A stretch of DNA of 64,000 nucleotides from Crambe crambe (Eukaryota; Porifera; Demospongiae; Poecilosclerida; Crambeidae): contig OZ004595.1 in the NCBI GenBank assembly GCA_963924555.1, forward strand, positions 3,162,001-3,226,000, in the 5' to 3' direction. The notes below the pieces were generated by a model that had not been told where the DNA came from, did no database searches, and saw only the letters and a list, made by a program, of their open reading frames with translations. The first letter of the stretch is position 1. Each line of letters begins with the position of its first letter. Of this stretch, positions 12,070 to 22,388 are shown piece after piece. The translations under genes were made by a program, and so were the position numbers.

Positions 12070-12505
12070 CTGTATTATTATCACAGTGATCTATGCTTGC
12101 ATATTCAACTATAACTACCATGACTCAATACAGAGTGGAATTTATAGTAATTGGCCAGGCCACACCTCTGGGTGTTCTTTAATAAGAAATCAAGGAATTA
12201 TCATTGGGGGGGGGGGGATTTTTATATGTAACTTTTGTTGTTGTTATTATTGCTGTTGTTGTTGTTGTTGTTTGGACATCAAGAGTAAATAAGGGAGGGA
12301 GAGTGCCGAACTGCCCATAGAGCTCTGTATAAACACCGTTTGGACTCGCGTGATATAATCATTTCTAACAGTATTCCAAGATCCTGACTTCAGAGTTGAG
12401 CCAAGCCCGGCCCGGCGTTCTAGCGGCAATTCTAGCTATAGCTATCAGCTCAAGGGCATAGGTCAGTTATTGCATACTTCACACATGAGAGTTACTAAGC
12501 ACTAG
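12070..12505. repeat. Intergenic gap with microsatellites
   Basis: Contains a G-run (about 12206-12216) and a GTT/TTG trinucleotide run (about 12234-12270). A missing 5' exon of the coiled-coil kinase may lie here or further upstream, but I could not identify it. A minus-strand ORF ending in poly-Gln is only the reverse of the trinucleotide run. Confidence 0.5.
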
Positions 12506-13333
12506 TCACGTTACTTTCCAAATGGTTTTTGTACAGCTGTATGGACAATTCAACACTCTCCTTCTCTTTCTGATATTGATCACCTCTTTCTTTAATCTTT
12601 CCAGATCTTTCTTCAATTCGGAGTCAATCTCATTTGCAGTCATAAAAGCTGATCGACTTCTTATCTTCATTCTTGCAATAAACTGGTTACGTAATTCACT
12701 AAGCCAATGTTCATGTCCAGGTAATGGCGTAAATTTCTTTGCGTAACCTGCTGGTAGAATTGGTATTTCTCTTACTAAGCTTGGTTCAACTCCTGCGTTG
12801 GTTAATGCTGTCTGTATGTGTTTCTTCCACTCATCTATTCTGTCTTGGAATGATTTATCGATATCTATACTACTTGGATTTAATTTCTTCTTCATTTTAT
12901 AGTCAACCACAACACGATTAGCTTGGGTTATAGCAATAACTCCATTCTCCCACAATTTCGGACCAAATAATTTGGTAAACTTAGCCAATGAAGATTTTTC
13001 ACCAAGTAATTCAGTTGCTTTATCCATATTACCTTGTACACAGTACAAGAAAATGTCATAATCTTGACACTTCTTTCTTATATCTTTCAAGCATGCTTCA
13101 TCAACCCTGTCTTCACGTTCCAGTCCTGGGGTATCCCATAAGGTAATCGTTATTCCATTTCGTACACACGTTTCTTGGCATACACCAGTAGTACTTCTCT
13201 CTAGTGACCCTCCGACATCAAAAGCAGATTCTTCGATTCCAACTAAACTGTTGAGCAGCGTTGATTTCCCTGACCCTGTTGGACCACCACACAAAACAGT
13301 CACCCCTTTTTTCATTTCTGTATTTGTAGCCAT
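12506..13333 (-). CDS. GTPase B: Toc34/AIG1-like GTPase
   Basis: Single coding exon of about 275 residues. G1 is CGGPTGSGKSTLLNS, G3 is WDTPGLERE, and the G4 position reads ITQAN. It is closest to GTPase D (19563): both share CVRNGIT-like, DYDIFLYCVQGN and LFGPKLWENGVIAITQANRV segments. The C-terminus is lysine/arginine-rich (LKKEVINIRKRRR) with no clear membrane segment. I chose the ATG at 13333; upstream in-frame codons run through an AG/CT microsatellite and poly-C tract (13390-13446) and are not believable protein. A good acceptor (TATATTTTCAG) ends 11 bases before the ATG, so a 5' UTR intron is likely. Transcribed divergently from GTPase C across a repeat-rich 4.8 kb. Confidence 0.85.
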   Translation of the reverse strand: MATNTEMKKGVTVLCGGPTGSGKSTLLNSLVGIEESAFDVGGSLERSTTGVCQETCVRNGITITLWDTPGLEREDRVDEACLKDIRKKCQDYDIFLYCVQGNMDKATELLGEKSSLAKFTKLFGPKLWENGVIAITQANRVVVDYKMKKKLNPSSIDIDKSFQDRIDEWKKHIQTALTNAGVEPSLVREIPILPAGYAKKFTPLPGHEHWLSELRNQFIARMKIRSRSAFMTANEIDSELKKDLERLKKEVINIRKRRRVLNCPYSCTKTIWKVT

Positions 13334-13389
13334 GATAATTATCTGAAAATATATAAAACGAGTCAAAAGAGATCCTCCCTCTTCCCCTA

Positions 13390-13446
13390 GACATCTCTCT
13401 CTCTCTCTCTCTCTCTTATTCCCCCCCCCCCCCCCCCCCCCCCCCC
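13390..13446. repeat. CT microsatellite and long C homopolymer
   Basis: A CTCTCT run is followed by about 24 consecutive C. It lies in the probable 5' UTR or promoter of GTPase B. The homopolymer length is likely to be unreliable in any assembly. Confidence 0.9.
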
Positions 13447-14680
13447 GGCTAACTAACTTACCGATCAACTTACCAGATGATAATCGCTCTTATAAACATA
13501 GACAATATAGTTAGTAGCTTAGTACCCCAGGTACTTTCTGGCGCCGCGCGGCACTTCCGATCCGGGCTAATTTTTTTTTTGGACGTACTTCTGACTTAGA
13601 ATTTTTTCAAGTCATGGTTTAACCTTTCACCTTAACACGGCCACACCCATGTAGCCCGGGCGTGACTACCCATGTGCCAGTAGCTAGCCAGCAGCACCAT
13701 ATAGACTATATAGGTTCCTACATGGACTGGAAACGCCTATTAAATTAATATTAACAAGCACTTCCGGTCGTGTGATATCCGTGTTGCGCCTATTGCGCTG
13801 CAGCTGTATCTCCATGAACAGGAAAGATCACTTTAGTGGTTAACTGTACAAGCTTGTAAGTGGCTATGAAGAGGCTGAACTCCGCCAGGGAGACTATACT
13901 ACAAGATGCCAAGACCCTGGGATTATTGTTAGAGCAAAACTCGAGTTAAAGTGTGCTCTAGCAGTTAAAATTGCATATAAATACTTTATGTAATTTTATC
14001 TCCTGAAGTAGTTCTATCATCCATAGTTAATGTGGTTGAGGACTTGAAGTACATGTTAGTAAATTGTTTTAAAAGATACATATCAACTTTCTACTACATT
14101 GTTACTAACTACTACACCTTTCTTTGTTAAATAGTATACCTGCTTTGCGTAATTTTCTAGGACCAAGTTTAACCAATCCAGCTCATACTGTAATATAAGC
14201 AGTTCATATAAAGTTTGCAGTGTTGCATGGTATTGTTTTTATCCATTTGGGGTACATATTTGGTTGTAGAAATTCACTAGACAGTTAATTAATTGATGGA
14301 AACAGCCGGCCCAGAATACAATATCCTGTAAGTATTACCATAAATATACGGAACACCGCAAGGCGGATGTAATTAATCATTTCCAGTCCATTCTGGAACC
14401 TCTATAGTCTATGGCAGCACTCACTTTCTGTTGGCCAGTTGAACTTCCTTGAGTAAGTAATTTTATGGTTGTAACAGGGAATAGATGGGGACTCATATTG
14501 ATAGTGATAGATGGTAGCATGGTAGCTATTTGTATCAGTGAGCTGTAACACCTTCAGATCCCCTTTATTTTCAGGCATATGAGTTGACAAATTGTAGAAG
14601 ATATCAAGAAGAGTGAAGTAGATTTTTCTCCCTCCCACTGCTGTGTATTACATAGACAGGTATGCAAGCTACTAATATTA

Positions 14681-15565
14681 TCAGAGTGCGGTAGCACTCT
14701 ATATGTAGGGATGACTCGGATGGCTGCGCGCGCCGCCTATAGACTAATACAAAAAATTCTAGTTCCCCCACTTAGACCTAACAAAAGCTACTGTGAATGA
14801 TTATCCAGCCTACTAGAGCCTACTACAATGTGCAGACCAAGTTTCAGGACCAGGGAGCTTACCGTTTCAGAAATAACGGCAAGCAAGTAAATTGCTGGAT
14901 TCTTCTTCTCTATTATTCTTATTATTCTTCTTAGACAACCATATCTCTCGAACCACTCAAGCTACAGCTATGATTTCTAGATAAATCCACTCCAAATTCT
15001 ACCAACTATGATCTTTTCTACTCGCTGATCCTTGAAAGAGTCAATGAAAAGGGAGACACTACGGAGCACAGCACTCGACTGGAAGCCATCTTTTCTATAA
15101 TACGCATGTGTTGATATCCAATTATTCGAAATTATAATATTACTCTGCTATCTCTAGCTAGCTAGCTAGCTAGCTAGATAATGATAGACTACTGTATAAA
15201 TGCGGGGATTCCATCTACCGCAAGTATAGCTCCACAATAACACAACACCTTGACTTGTTGATAAATAATGGTTGGGCTGGTATGCTAATGAACTCTATAC
15301 ATAAAAAAAGACCAGGAACAAGTAAGGGAAAAATCATTTCATGAAATGAAAAAAGATGTAGGGATGACCACTGCTCAAAAAAGTAAGGAAACAAGAAGGA
15401 TGGGAATGGGTCGGGTAGCTTCAGATTATAGTGCAGTAATGTACGTATATGTAGGGGTTGTTGGCTAGATTGATCCCATTTCCATCCTTGTTTCCTTACT
15501 TTTTTGAGCAGTGGTCATCCCTACATTTTTTTTTTCATTTCATGAAATGATTTTTCCCTTATAAA
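14681..15565. repeat. Composite hairpin repeat, copy 1
   Basis: Begins with a stem AGAGTGCGGTAGCACTCT followed by TAGGGATGAC and GGATGGCTGC. It ends with a large hairpin (15326-15560) whose arms contain ATTTCATGAAATG, TAGGGATGACCACTGCTC and AAAAAAGTAAGGAAACAA. A second copy with the same order of parts lies at 42611-43428, and a shortened inverted copy at about 49430-49690. No protein coding. A non-autonomous element. Confidence 0.75.
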
Positions 15566-16394
15566 TTGAGAATCTCTATACCATTTTCAATTGTCTACTG
15601 TATCCGATATCCTGTCTCTGTCTAGCCAATTTTTTTTTTTTTTAATATTATGGCCCATGAAAAATAATAAAGATATGTACCATGTGGAATGGAAATAAAG
15701 AGTAACTGTATCATTTTCTTGTAATGAGTGTACTCTCTTTCCTTCAGGTTCTTTCGAATTGGTATGGAATGTACATCCTGTTTCTGTGACAACATTCTAG
15801 CCTTCCGTCCAGCTGGCACTTTTGATTCAACACATGCATGTAGGTAAACATAATGTGCTTCAATTTTTGTGTACATAGCATAGGTTACCGATTATTGACC
15901 GGCATCTATTGTTGGCCGTTTTAGCACCTATTATCGACTACTTAGTATACGGAGAGTCTGCTGTAGTAAACAAACGTAAACGGAGTCTAAGAAATGGCTG
16001 CATTGAAGAATATTTAAAGCTCTAGAGAGAAAACAGGAATTATTTATCGACTGCAGTATGAAAGTAAGTTACTAGCTCACGTTACCCATCGCCATTGGCT
16101 CTGGAAGATCGCTAAAAGCTACGAAAGCTATCGATTTAGAGTCGAATTTGGTGCTTGTTTAGTGAGGACTGTATGGATAGATAATGACTTGATTCTGTAA
16201 AATATATAACACAGACCAATGAAGACTGTCTGAAAAGTATTCCAGCGAAAAGGAGAGCTTCTGCAGCAGTTGCATTCCACCATTAAATTATGAAGTGGTT
16301 TATGATTGAAAAGCTTCGTTCATTTTTTATATAATTTGTTATGATGATGTATTTTATAGTATAAAATAGTATAACAGTATCTTTTTAAGGGCCC

Positions 16395-16690
16395 TTACAT
16401 GTAGTGGACATAGGCGTAGGAGAGGGGGGGGCTGAGGGGCTGGAGCCCCCCCCCCCAATGTTTTTCAAGGGGGGGCAGAGCCCCCCTATATTTTGAGGAC
16501 AATTGTTTAATCATTGTGTTGATGAAGCTAGATTAAATGTCACTCATGTTATGTGTTAAAACACTCAACCACATTCATGTTAACTGAATCACATAAAAAC
16601 ACAAAATCTATGACTGGAAATGTTCTACCAGCCCCCCCCCCCCCCCCCCCCCCCAATAATTATGCCCTTCATATGCCTATGGTGGAGCAA
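16395..16690. repeat. G/C-homopolymer repeat with inverted ends
   Basis: CATAGGCGTAGGAGAGGGGGGG at the left faces a C-run and TTCATATGCCTATG at the right, an imperfect terminal inversion. The interior has further G and C runs (16426-16460, 16630-16655). It looks like a short dispersed repeat; run lengths are uncertain. Confidence 0.55.
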
Positions 16691-17302
16691 AACTGAAAGA
16701 AAGAATGGAACAGACAATGATTGATATTATGATTTTCAACGGGTGGTCGAAAACTTGACGTAGTTGATTCAGTATAGCAAAATTTCTATCCAATTGTGAG
16801 AAAAATAATTCATATGACGTTATGGAGGATGAAAGTATCTTTCCTATGGTTGTTGTTTGAGACTTTGATAGCCATCGGTGAAGGAGATATGGTACAAGGA
16901 ATAACTTCTGGTCGTTAATCGGTAGGCTACGCTAACCATCTCATTAGTTGTATGGGTTGAGGATACCACACCACAGTTTATGCATGTGGCTGCATGTCAG
17001 TTTGCTATTATTACCCACCACAAAATTAATGACAACCTTCTCACTTACAGGTCTCTGCGTATACCACTGAGAATTCCTCAGTTTGCTGTCTACAAATATC
17101 ATCGGTGGGTGTAGTAATGATGGAGTTAAAAAGTACTGTGCTGGCCTTCATTTCTCAAAGTGTTTGGCTAGGAGCATCCACCAGAGGATATGCACAAAAT
17201 CGTCACACAATGACCAACCACTAGTATATGGCCATCAGGTGGTTGTGAATCGCTGCATTCTGTAATTCAACTTGGATATGAAGCTACTCAGTGCTGAAAC
17301 AA

Positions 17303-17640
17303 TCAGCATTGTGCCAACCACTTTGAGAAAATTCTGGCAATTTCAGCATAAATCTGCTCTATTTTACTCCTCTCAGTCACATACTGGTCTGGCAGCATAT
17401 TCAGTAGTTTATTGACTAGTCCAATGTAAAATTTGTTAGCATCCTCTTGCATCCCATAAACCATAGCTATTTGGAGTTATACCTGCTATGGGTAAAGTCA
17501 ATTTTTTATCCATAGTTGTCCTTACCACCCAGATTACTGAGAAGAGGTTCCAGATCAAGAGAGACTGAATGCTTGAACGAGTAACAATAACTTTTCTTTA
17601 GCTCACTGATTTCTTTTATGAGCCAGCTTGATTCTAATTT
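17303..17640 (-). pseudogene. Unrecognised coding-like fragment inside the 4.5-kb interval
   Basis: Reading the minus strand, 17452-17303 encodes a 49-residue helical piece (MQEDANKFYIGLVNKLLNML... IARIFSKWLAQC) with a stop. Upstream, 17640-17530 encodes SSWLIKEISELKKSY followed by LDLEPLLSNL before a possible donor. The two could be exon remnants of one host gene. I do not recognise the family. Confidence 0.3.
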
Positions 17641-18105
17641 TTATCAGAAAAAAATTGTTTATTTTTTGTGCATATATTTATTTACCTTCAACTCATCATA
17701 AATACCCAGGCATCTACACAACAGCTGAAAGAGTTAATACATGGTTCCATGCAATGGACAACACTATTAGCATAGCAGCAATTCTTCTTGCTGACAAACC
17801 CAGGTGGTTTGAAATACTAGGAGTGTTTTGAGAGTCTAGTCTTTCTTCTTTTTAGGGACAGAGATGCACACTTGCTACCTATAGCTAGCCTGATCCCTTC
17901 GCTTTCCCGCGAAAAATTACCCGCGTGCAAGTATAAGCATGCGCATGAGCTAAATGGGTGTGTCCGTGTAGGGGTGAGAGGTTAAACCAGGACTTGAAAA
18001 AAATTCTAAGTCAGAAGTACGTCCAAAAAAAAAAAATTAGCCCGATCCGGTGTCATAAAAGGTCCGTCATAAAATCTAGAGGCAGCTATACTCTCTCTTC
18101 GCACG

Positions 18106-19146
18106 ATGGCTGATCCACAAAGTGCCCAAGAAAAATTCATAGAAGGCGGAATGCATCAATGGTGGAGTGATAGCAACTCTATCAGCGTGTTTATAACCGG
18201 GAAAAGTGGTACGGGAAAGTCGACCTTGGTTAACGCTATTCTAGGTAAGGATGTAGCTAAAATTGGAGACAAATTGGTTCCTGAAACTTCTGAGGTCACT
18301 TCACATGAGACCACTATTGAAGATATTAAAGTGATCGTATGGGATTCACCTGGCCTTCAAGATGGAACAAGTAATGAGGAAGCATACCTAAATGATATTG
18401 AAAAAAAATGCAAGGACAAAGTTGATTTGCTTCTCTATTGTATGCCAATGAAGGTCGAACGTTTGTTGACAGGCAGTATTGAAATTGAAGCAATGTGCAA
18501 GCTGACTGAAAAATTGGGCAGAGAAATCTGGGAGAATGCTGTAATTGTTCTCACTCATGCTAACACTCGAATTGAATATATGAAAGAAGAAGAAGATTTA
18601 GAGGGTGAAGATGATATTGCTGAGCTTAAGGAGAAATTTGATGAAAAAGTAGAAATGTGGAAAAATCAAATTGTAAAATGCTTGAAAAATGATATCAAGT
18701 TATCAGGTGAAGTAGTAGCCAATATCCCCATTCTTCCAGCAGGTTTGAAGATAGAACCAATCCTCATACAAGGCCTCACACCTTGGCTGAGTGCTTTATG
18801 GATGGAAAGTTTGATGGCCACTAAGACCGAAGCACAACCAGCTCTGATAAAAATGAACATGCAACGCTTGGAAAAATTATCTGATATTCAAAGCGATAAA
18901 GAATTTAATGAACTACTCAAGAAAGAAAAGATCATCATCAACGACACAGCTACTGGAATCGGAAAGATATTCAAAGCATATGAAGCTGGACAAGCAGTGG
19001 GAACCCGTGTTGCCAATGAAATGTGCTCGAGTCAGCGTGTTTTGCGAGAAAATGCCCACAGGCTTCCAGGAGTCAAAGGAGTTAAAGCTGTATTTGACAA
19101 AAGAAAAAATGTCTTTACTCTAATATACCACAAAGTAAAATGTTAG
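18106..19146 (+). CDS. GTPase C: Toc34/AIG1-like GTPase
   Basis: Intronless, 346 residues. G1 ITGKSGTGKSTLVNAI, G3 WDSPGLQDG (Ser where the others have Thr), and G4-position LTHAN, the most Toc34-like of the set. Switch region EVTSHETTIEDIKV precedes G3. The C-terminal third is charged and helical, ending KRKNVFTLIYHKVKC with no obvious membrane span. The ATG at 18106 follows a short 5' region that begins right after the inverted repeat ending at 18056, so its promoter may be partly repeat-derived. It is followed by GTPase D 416 bases downstream on the same strand, but with different sequence, so the pair is an old duplication or a converged neighbourhood. Confidence 0.87.
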   Translation: MADPQSAQEKFIEGGMHQWWSDSNSISVFITGKSGTGKSTLVNAILGKDVAKIGDKLVPETSEVTSHETTIEDIKVIVWDSPGLQDGTSNEEAYLNDIEKKCKDKVDLLLYCMPMKVERLLTGSIEIEAMCKLTEKLGREIWENAVIVLTHANTRIEYMKEEEDLEGEDDIAELKEKFDEKVEMWKNQIVKCLKNDIKLSGEVVANIPILPAGLKIEPILIQGLTPWLSALWMESLMATKTEAQPALIKMNMQRLEKLSDIQSDKEFNELLKKEKIIINDTATGIGKIFKAYEAGQAVGTRVANEMCSSQRVLRENAHRLPGVKGVKAVFDKRKNVFTLIYHKVKC

Positions 19147-19562
19147 TGGATTGTTTTGATATTTTAACTTTCGATGTTTTCTAAGTTTAGGAATACTTTC
19201 TTTTCTCAACAATACACAACACTACTCACTATTAGGAAAGTCCTAATTTGGCTTCTCATTGTGATCACATGATTACACGTCAAACCGTATAGCGGGAAAT
19301 TTTTGTTGGTCGAAATTTTCGTACACTGACCTCCAAAGAAATATTTAATTTCGAATCGCTAGCTAGCTAGCCGGCTAGCAGTTGCCTGTCAGGGATTCTC
19401 CACTGAAGCCTTGGGGTGTATAGTTTGCTATAGTGAAGAGTCGTTCAAGTGTATAATTCGTTCGCTTAACCCCGAATTTAAATATTTTTTTTAGAATTTC
19501 TGTACAGCATTCGAACTAGTCTATGAAAATTCGAAAATGGCCCGCTATATACGGTATATTTC

Positions 19563-20555
19563 ATGAAGCCAACTATGGCTACTAGCAGAGATAATCTGGT
19601 TACAGATGATGATGATGACAGTGCTGTGATCCATCTTAATGAAGAAGACCAAAAAATTTTTGAAGAAGAATGCCGAAAAGCAAAAAAAGAAGTGAATATT
19701 TTATGTGGTGGTCCAACTGGGTCTGGGAAATCGACATTACTTAACAGCTTGATGGAAATTGAAGAAACAAAAGTTCAAAAGGATCGACCACGCCATACAA
19801 GTGCTACCTTCCATGTTGGAGAGTCACTAGATCGCGGTACAACTTGTGTATGCCAAGAAACATATCTACGAAATGGTATAACAATTAGATTATGGGATAC
19901 CCCTGGACTAGAACGTGAAGATGATATTGATGAGGCGTACTTGGAGGAAATCAAACAGAAGTGTCAAAATTATGACATTTTCTTGTACTGTGTACAAGGA
20001 AACGCTGATAAAGCAACTGAGCTACTTGGTGGAAAATCTTCATTAGTTAAATTTACTAAAATATTTGGTCCAAAGTTGTGGGAGAATGGAGTTATTGCTA
20101 TAACCCAAGCTAATCGTGTTGTGGTTGACTATAAAATTAAGAAGAAATCAGACCCAAGTATTGACATCGATAAACTGTTCCAAGATAGGATGGATGAGTG
20201 GAAAAAGCACATTAAAACAGCATTAATAAATGCAGAGGTTAAAGAAAATGAAGTAAATAAAATACCTATTCTACCAGTAGGCTGGAGAAAGAAGTCAGTG
20301 ATCCTACCTGGGGATCTAAATTGGCTTAGAGAGCTACACGATCAGTTCATCATGAGGATGAAACTTAAAGGTATGCCCGCTTTTATCATGGCGAATGAGG
20401 ATCAGTATGCAAGAGATGAAATGGCTCATCAGGAAATTTTATCCAAAAGATTCAAGGGGATTGCTGGTTTAAAATTGTCGATATCGAGATTCACTATTTC
20501 GCTGATATATACCATATTTCTTAAACGAAAAATGATTAAGGACAAAAAAGAATGA
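19563..20555 (+). CDS. GTPase D: Toc34/AIG1-like GTPase with hydrophobic C-terminus
   Basis: Intronless, 330 residues, closest to GTPase B. G1 is CGGPTGSGKSTLLNS, G3 WDTPGLERED, and the G4 position ITQAN. An acidic N-terminal leader (DDDDDSAVIHLNEED) precedes the G domain and is not seen in GTPase B. About 15 extra residues follow G1 (VQKDRPRHTSATF) relative to B. The C-terminus (LSISRFTISLIYTIFLKRK) is hydrophobic and then basic, compatible with a weak tail anchor. The 5' flank contains a rearranged CG-poor segment with no recognisable promoter. Confidence 0.87.
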   Translation: MKPTMATSRDNLVTDDDDDSAVIHLNEEDQKIFEEECRKAKKEVNILCGGPTGSGKSTLLNSLMEIEETKVQKDRPRHTSATFHVGESLDRGTTCVCQETYLRNGITIRLWDTPGLEREDDIDEAYLEEIKQKCQNYDIFLYCVQGNADKATELLGGKSSLVKFTKIFGPKLWENGVIAITQANRVVVDYKIKKKSDPSIDIDKLFQDRMDEWKKHIKTALINAEVKENEVNKIPILPVGWRKKSVILPGDLNWLRELHDQFIMRMKLKGMPAFIMANEDQYARDEMAHQEILSKRFKGIAGLKLSISRFTISLIYTIFLKRKMIKDKKE

Positions 20556-20589
20556 TTTTGAAACATACGCATGCGCGTACTACTAGGCA

Positions 20590-21058
20590 CTAGCTAGCTA
20601 GGCGATTTTTTAATTTGGGAATGGTTTCTGGGGTCAAAGGTCGGCTGCGTGTCACCAAGTCGCGCATGCTCAAAAAACTCTGATGCCAGATTCCTGTAAC
20701 TTTGTCTTGGAAGTCTAATAAGCTCAGCATTAACTTCTCGGCACCTCCTTCATCTGTTCATGGTCTCAAAAGCCTTTTATTTGTAGGTGAAGCTTGGAAC
20801 TTTATTGGCACGGCTAGAGTTGTGACCTTTGACCTGAACTAAAAATTCTGACACCATAAAGATCTAAGCTTCACCTGCAAACAGAAGGCTTTTGAGACCA
20901 TGAACAAATAAAGGAGGTGCCGAAAAGTCAATGCTGAGCTTACTATACTTCAAAACAAAAGTTGCTGGAATCTGACATCAGAGATTTTCGAGCATGCGCG
21001 ACCTGGTGACCTTTGACCCCAGAAACCATTCCCAAATTTAAAAATCGCGCTAGCTAGG
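20590..21058. mobile_element. Foldback (hairpin) element, about 470 bp
   Basis: The two halves are inverted copies: TTTGGGAATGGTTTCTGGGG, AGCTCAGCATT and TTTTGAGACCATGAAC pair with their complements around a loop near 20815-20850. Arms are about 200 bases with scattered differences. No ORF. It sits directly downstream of GTPase D. Confidence 0.85.
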
Positions 21059-21080
21059 CATACGCGTATGGCCTAGGCGT

Positions 21081-22303
21081 GGGGTCTGACTAAAACATGG
21101 ACCGGACCGGGCGAATTTTTTTTTTGGACGAGGTTTCGACTTAGAAAATTTTTTAGACTCTCCACTGACCGTTGAACCAAGATGTGCGCATGCCCGTGAA
21201 AGACAGAGTCTCTCAGGCCACACCCACCAAAGACTAGCAAGCTTCTACAGACCTCGTTAGTAGTCTAGCTATTCCGCCATATTGGTGGTCAACCTACTGG
21301 TAAGCAAATCTAGCCCTGAGTTATGTGTGAGTTGCATCACTAAGTTTGTTCTCTAGCTACATAGAAGCCAAGGAGGATACATACACTGCCTCGTTGTTTA
21401 ACATTATAGAAATAACTATCCCATACAACTGGACAGAATCAATCAACACAGCCCATCAACTCAAATACAAGCAGTTGTTGAGAAATATTCCATGAACTTT
21501 CTGGCCATGAAAATTGTTCAGCTACATCAAGCAGAGGTCTGAACTTTGCAGAGAAGGAACATTGAGAAGGAACAGATTTTCATGAAATAGTATTCTCAAG
21601 CACCAAGGAGAATAGCCATGTAGCTCCAGATCGCTCCACCCCTCCCAACATACTCTCCTGTCAGTTCCTCTAGGTTTATTTAGCACCTTATTTATTATTT
21701 CTTATACACTCTTGTGGGACCTTGAGGCCTAGGATCTTATTTCTTTTCGATCACCATTTTGTTTATTTTGTCACTTCAGAAATAATTGGTTCAAGCTTCT
21801 CTCTGATAAACTGCCCAGGAATCTCATTTTTAATAAGTAACTGTAGAGAGATGATGGATAGTTGACAGGTGGCCATTATGTATTTCACAGTGTATAAAAG
21901 TTGGTATGTAGATCAAGCTCCTTCATCTCCATACAGACACTACAGCTTCACTTTATATGTCTTTAAGGCTTCTTCTGATAAGGATTCAGTATAATGTACT
22001 CATCCTCCTTGGCCTCTAGCTCTGTGTGTAGCTAGCTAGAGAACATACATTTTTAGTCATACCTAAGCTTAACTCAGAGCTAGATTTGCTTACCAGTGAA
22101 GGGGTTTTGGTTCTGGCTTCACTAACTCGTTCTCAGACAAACAAATAAAATGAAAGGCCTGGGAACATTATCTCCTATTGTCATGGGCATGCGCACAACT
22201 TGGTTCAAAGGTCAATATGGAGAGTCTGAAAATTTTTCTAAGTCAAAACCTCGTCCAAAAAAAAAAAATTCGCCCGGTCCGGTCCGTGTTTTAGTCAGAC
22301 CCC
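21081..22303. mobile_element. 1.2-kb element with long terminal inverted repeats
   Basis: The left end GGGGTCTGACTAAAACATGG, ACCGGACCGGGCGAATTT and the right end, its inverse complement ending GTCAGACCCC, form TIRs that extend to about 290 bases (including CCAAGGAGGATACAT and AGCAAATCTAGC segments). The centre (about 21390-21990) has no significant ORF. The TIR shares a core with the boundaries of the 13549-18056 interval. A non-autonomous DNA transposon. Confidence 0.8.
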
Positions 22304-22388
22304 TAGCTAGCGCTAGCTAGGCGGGGCCATCTTCGTCAACGTCGCGTCGTCGACCCATACCCATCTCGAAGGGTGGTATTAAAAAGGA

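Larger units (their letters stand above)
13549..18056. mobile_element. About 4.5-kb interval bounded by 100-bp inverted repeats
   Basis: The left end (GATCCGGGCTAATTTTTTTT, GGACGTACTTCTGACTTAG, TTTAACCTTTCACC) reappears inverted at 17951-18056 with a few differences. Similarity stops after about 105 bases. The same boundary sequence in variant form flanks the 1.2-kb element at 21081-22303. The interior has no intact transposase; it holds a composite hairpin repeat, a G/C-run repeat and a scrap of coding-like sequence. It may be a large non-autonomous TIR element, or two independent solo insertions in opposite orientation. No clear target-site duplication was found. Confidence 0.5.

Noticed and set aside
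10350-12292. Plus-strand ORFs across the kinase and coiled coil
   Set aside because: They are reverse-complement shadows of the minus-strand coding repeats.
12247-12429. Minus-strand ORF ending in poly-Gln
   Set aside because: The Gln run is a microsatellite and the rest has no splice or homology support.
13334-13468. N-terminal extension of GTPase B with poly-Gly and Arg-Glu repeats
   Set aside because: It is the translation of a poly-C and CT microsatellite; the paralogues start at the equivalent of 13333 and a splice acceptor lies just before that ATG.
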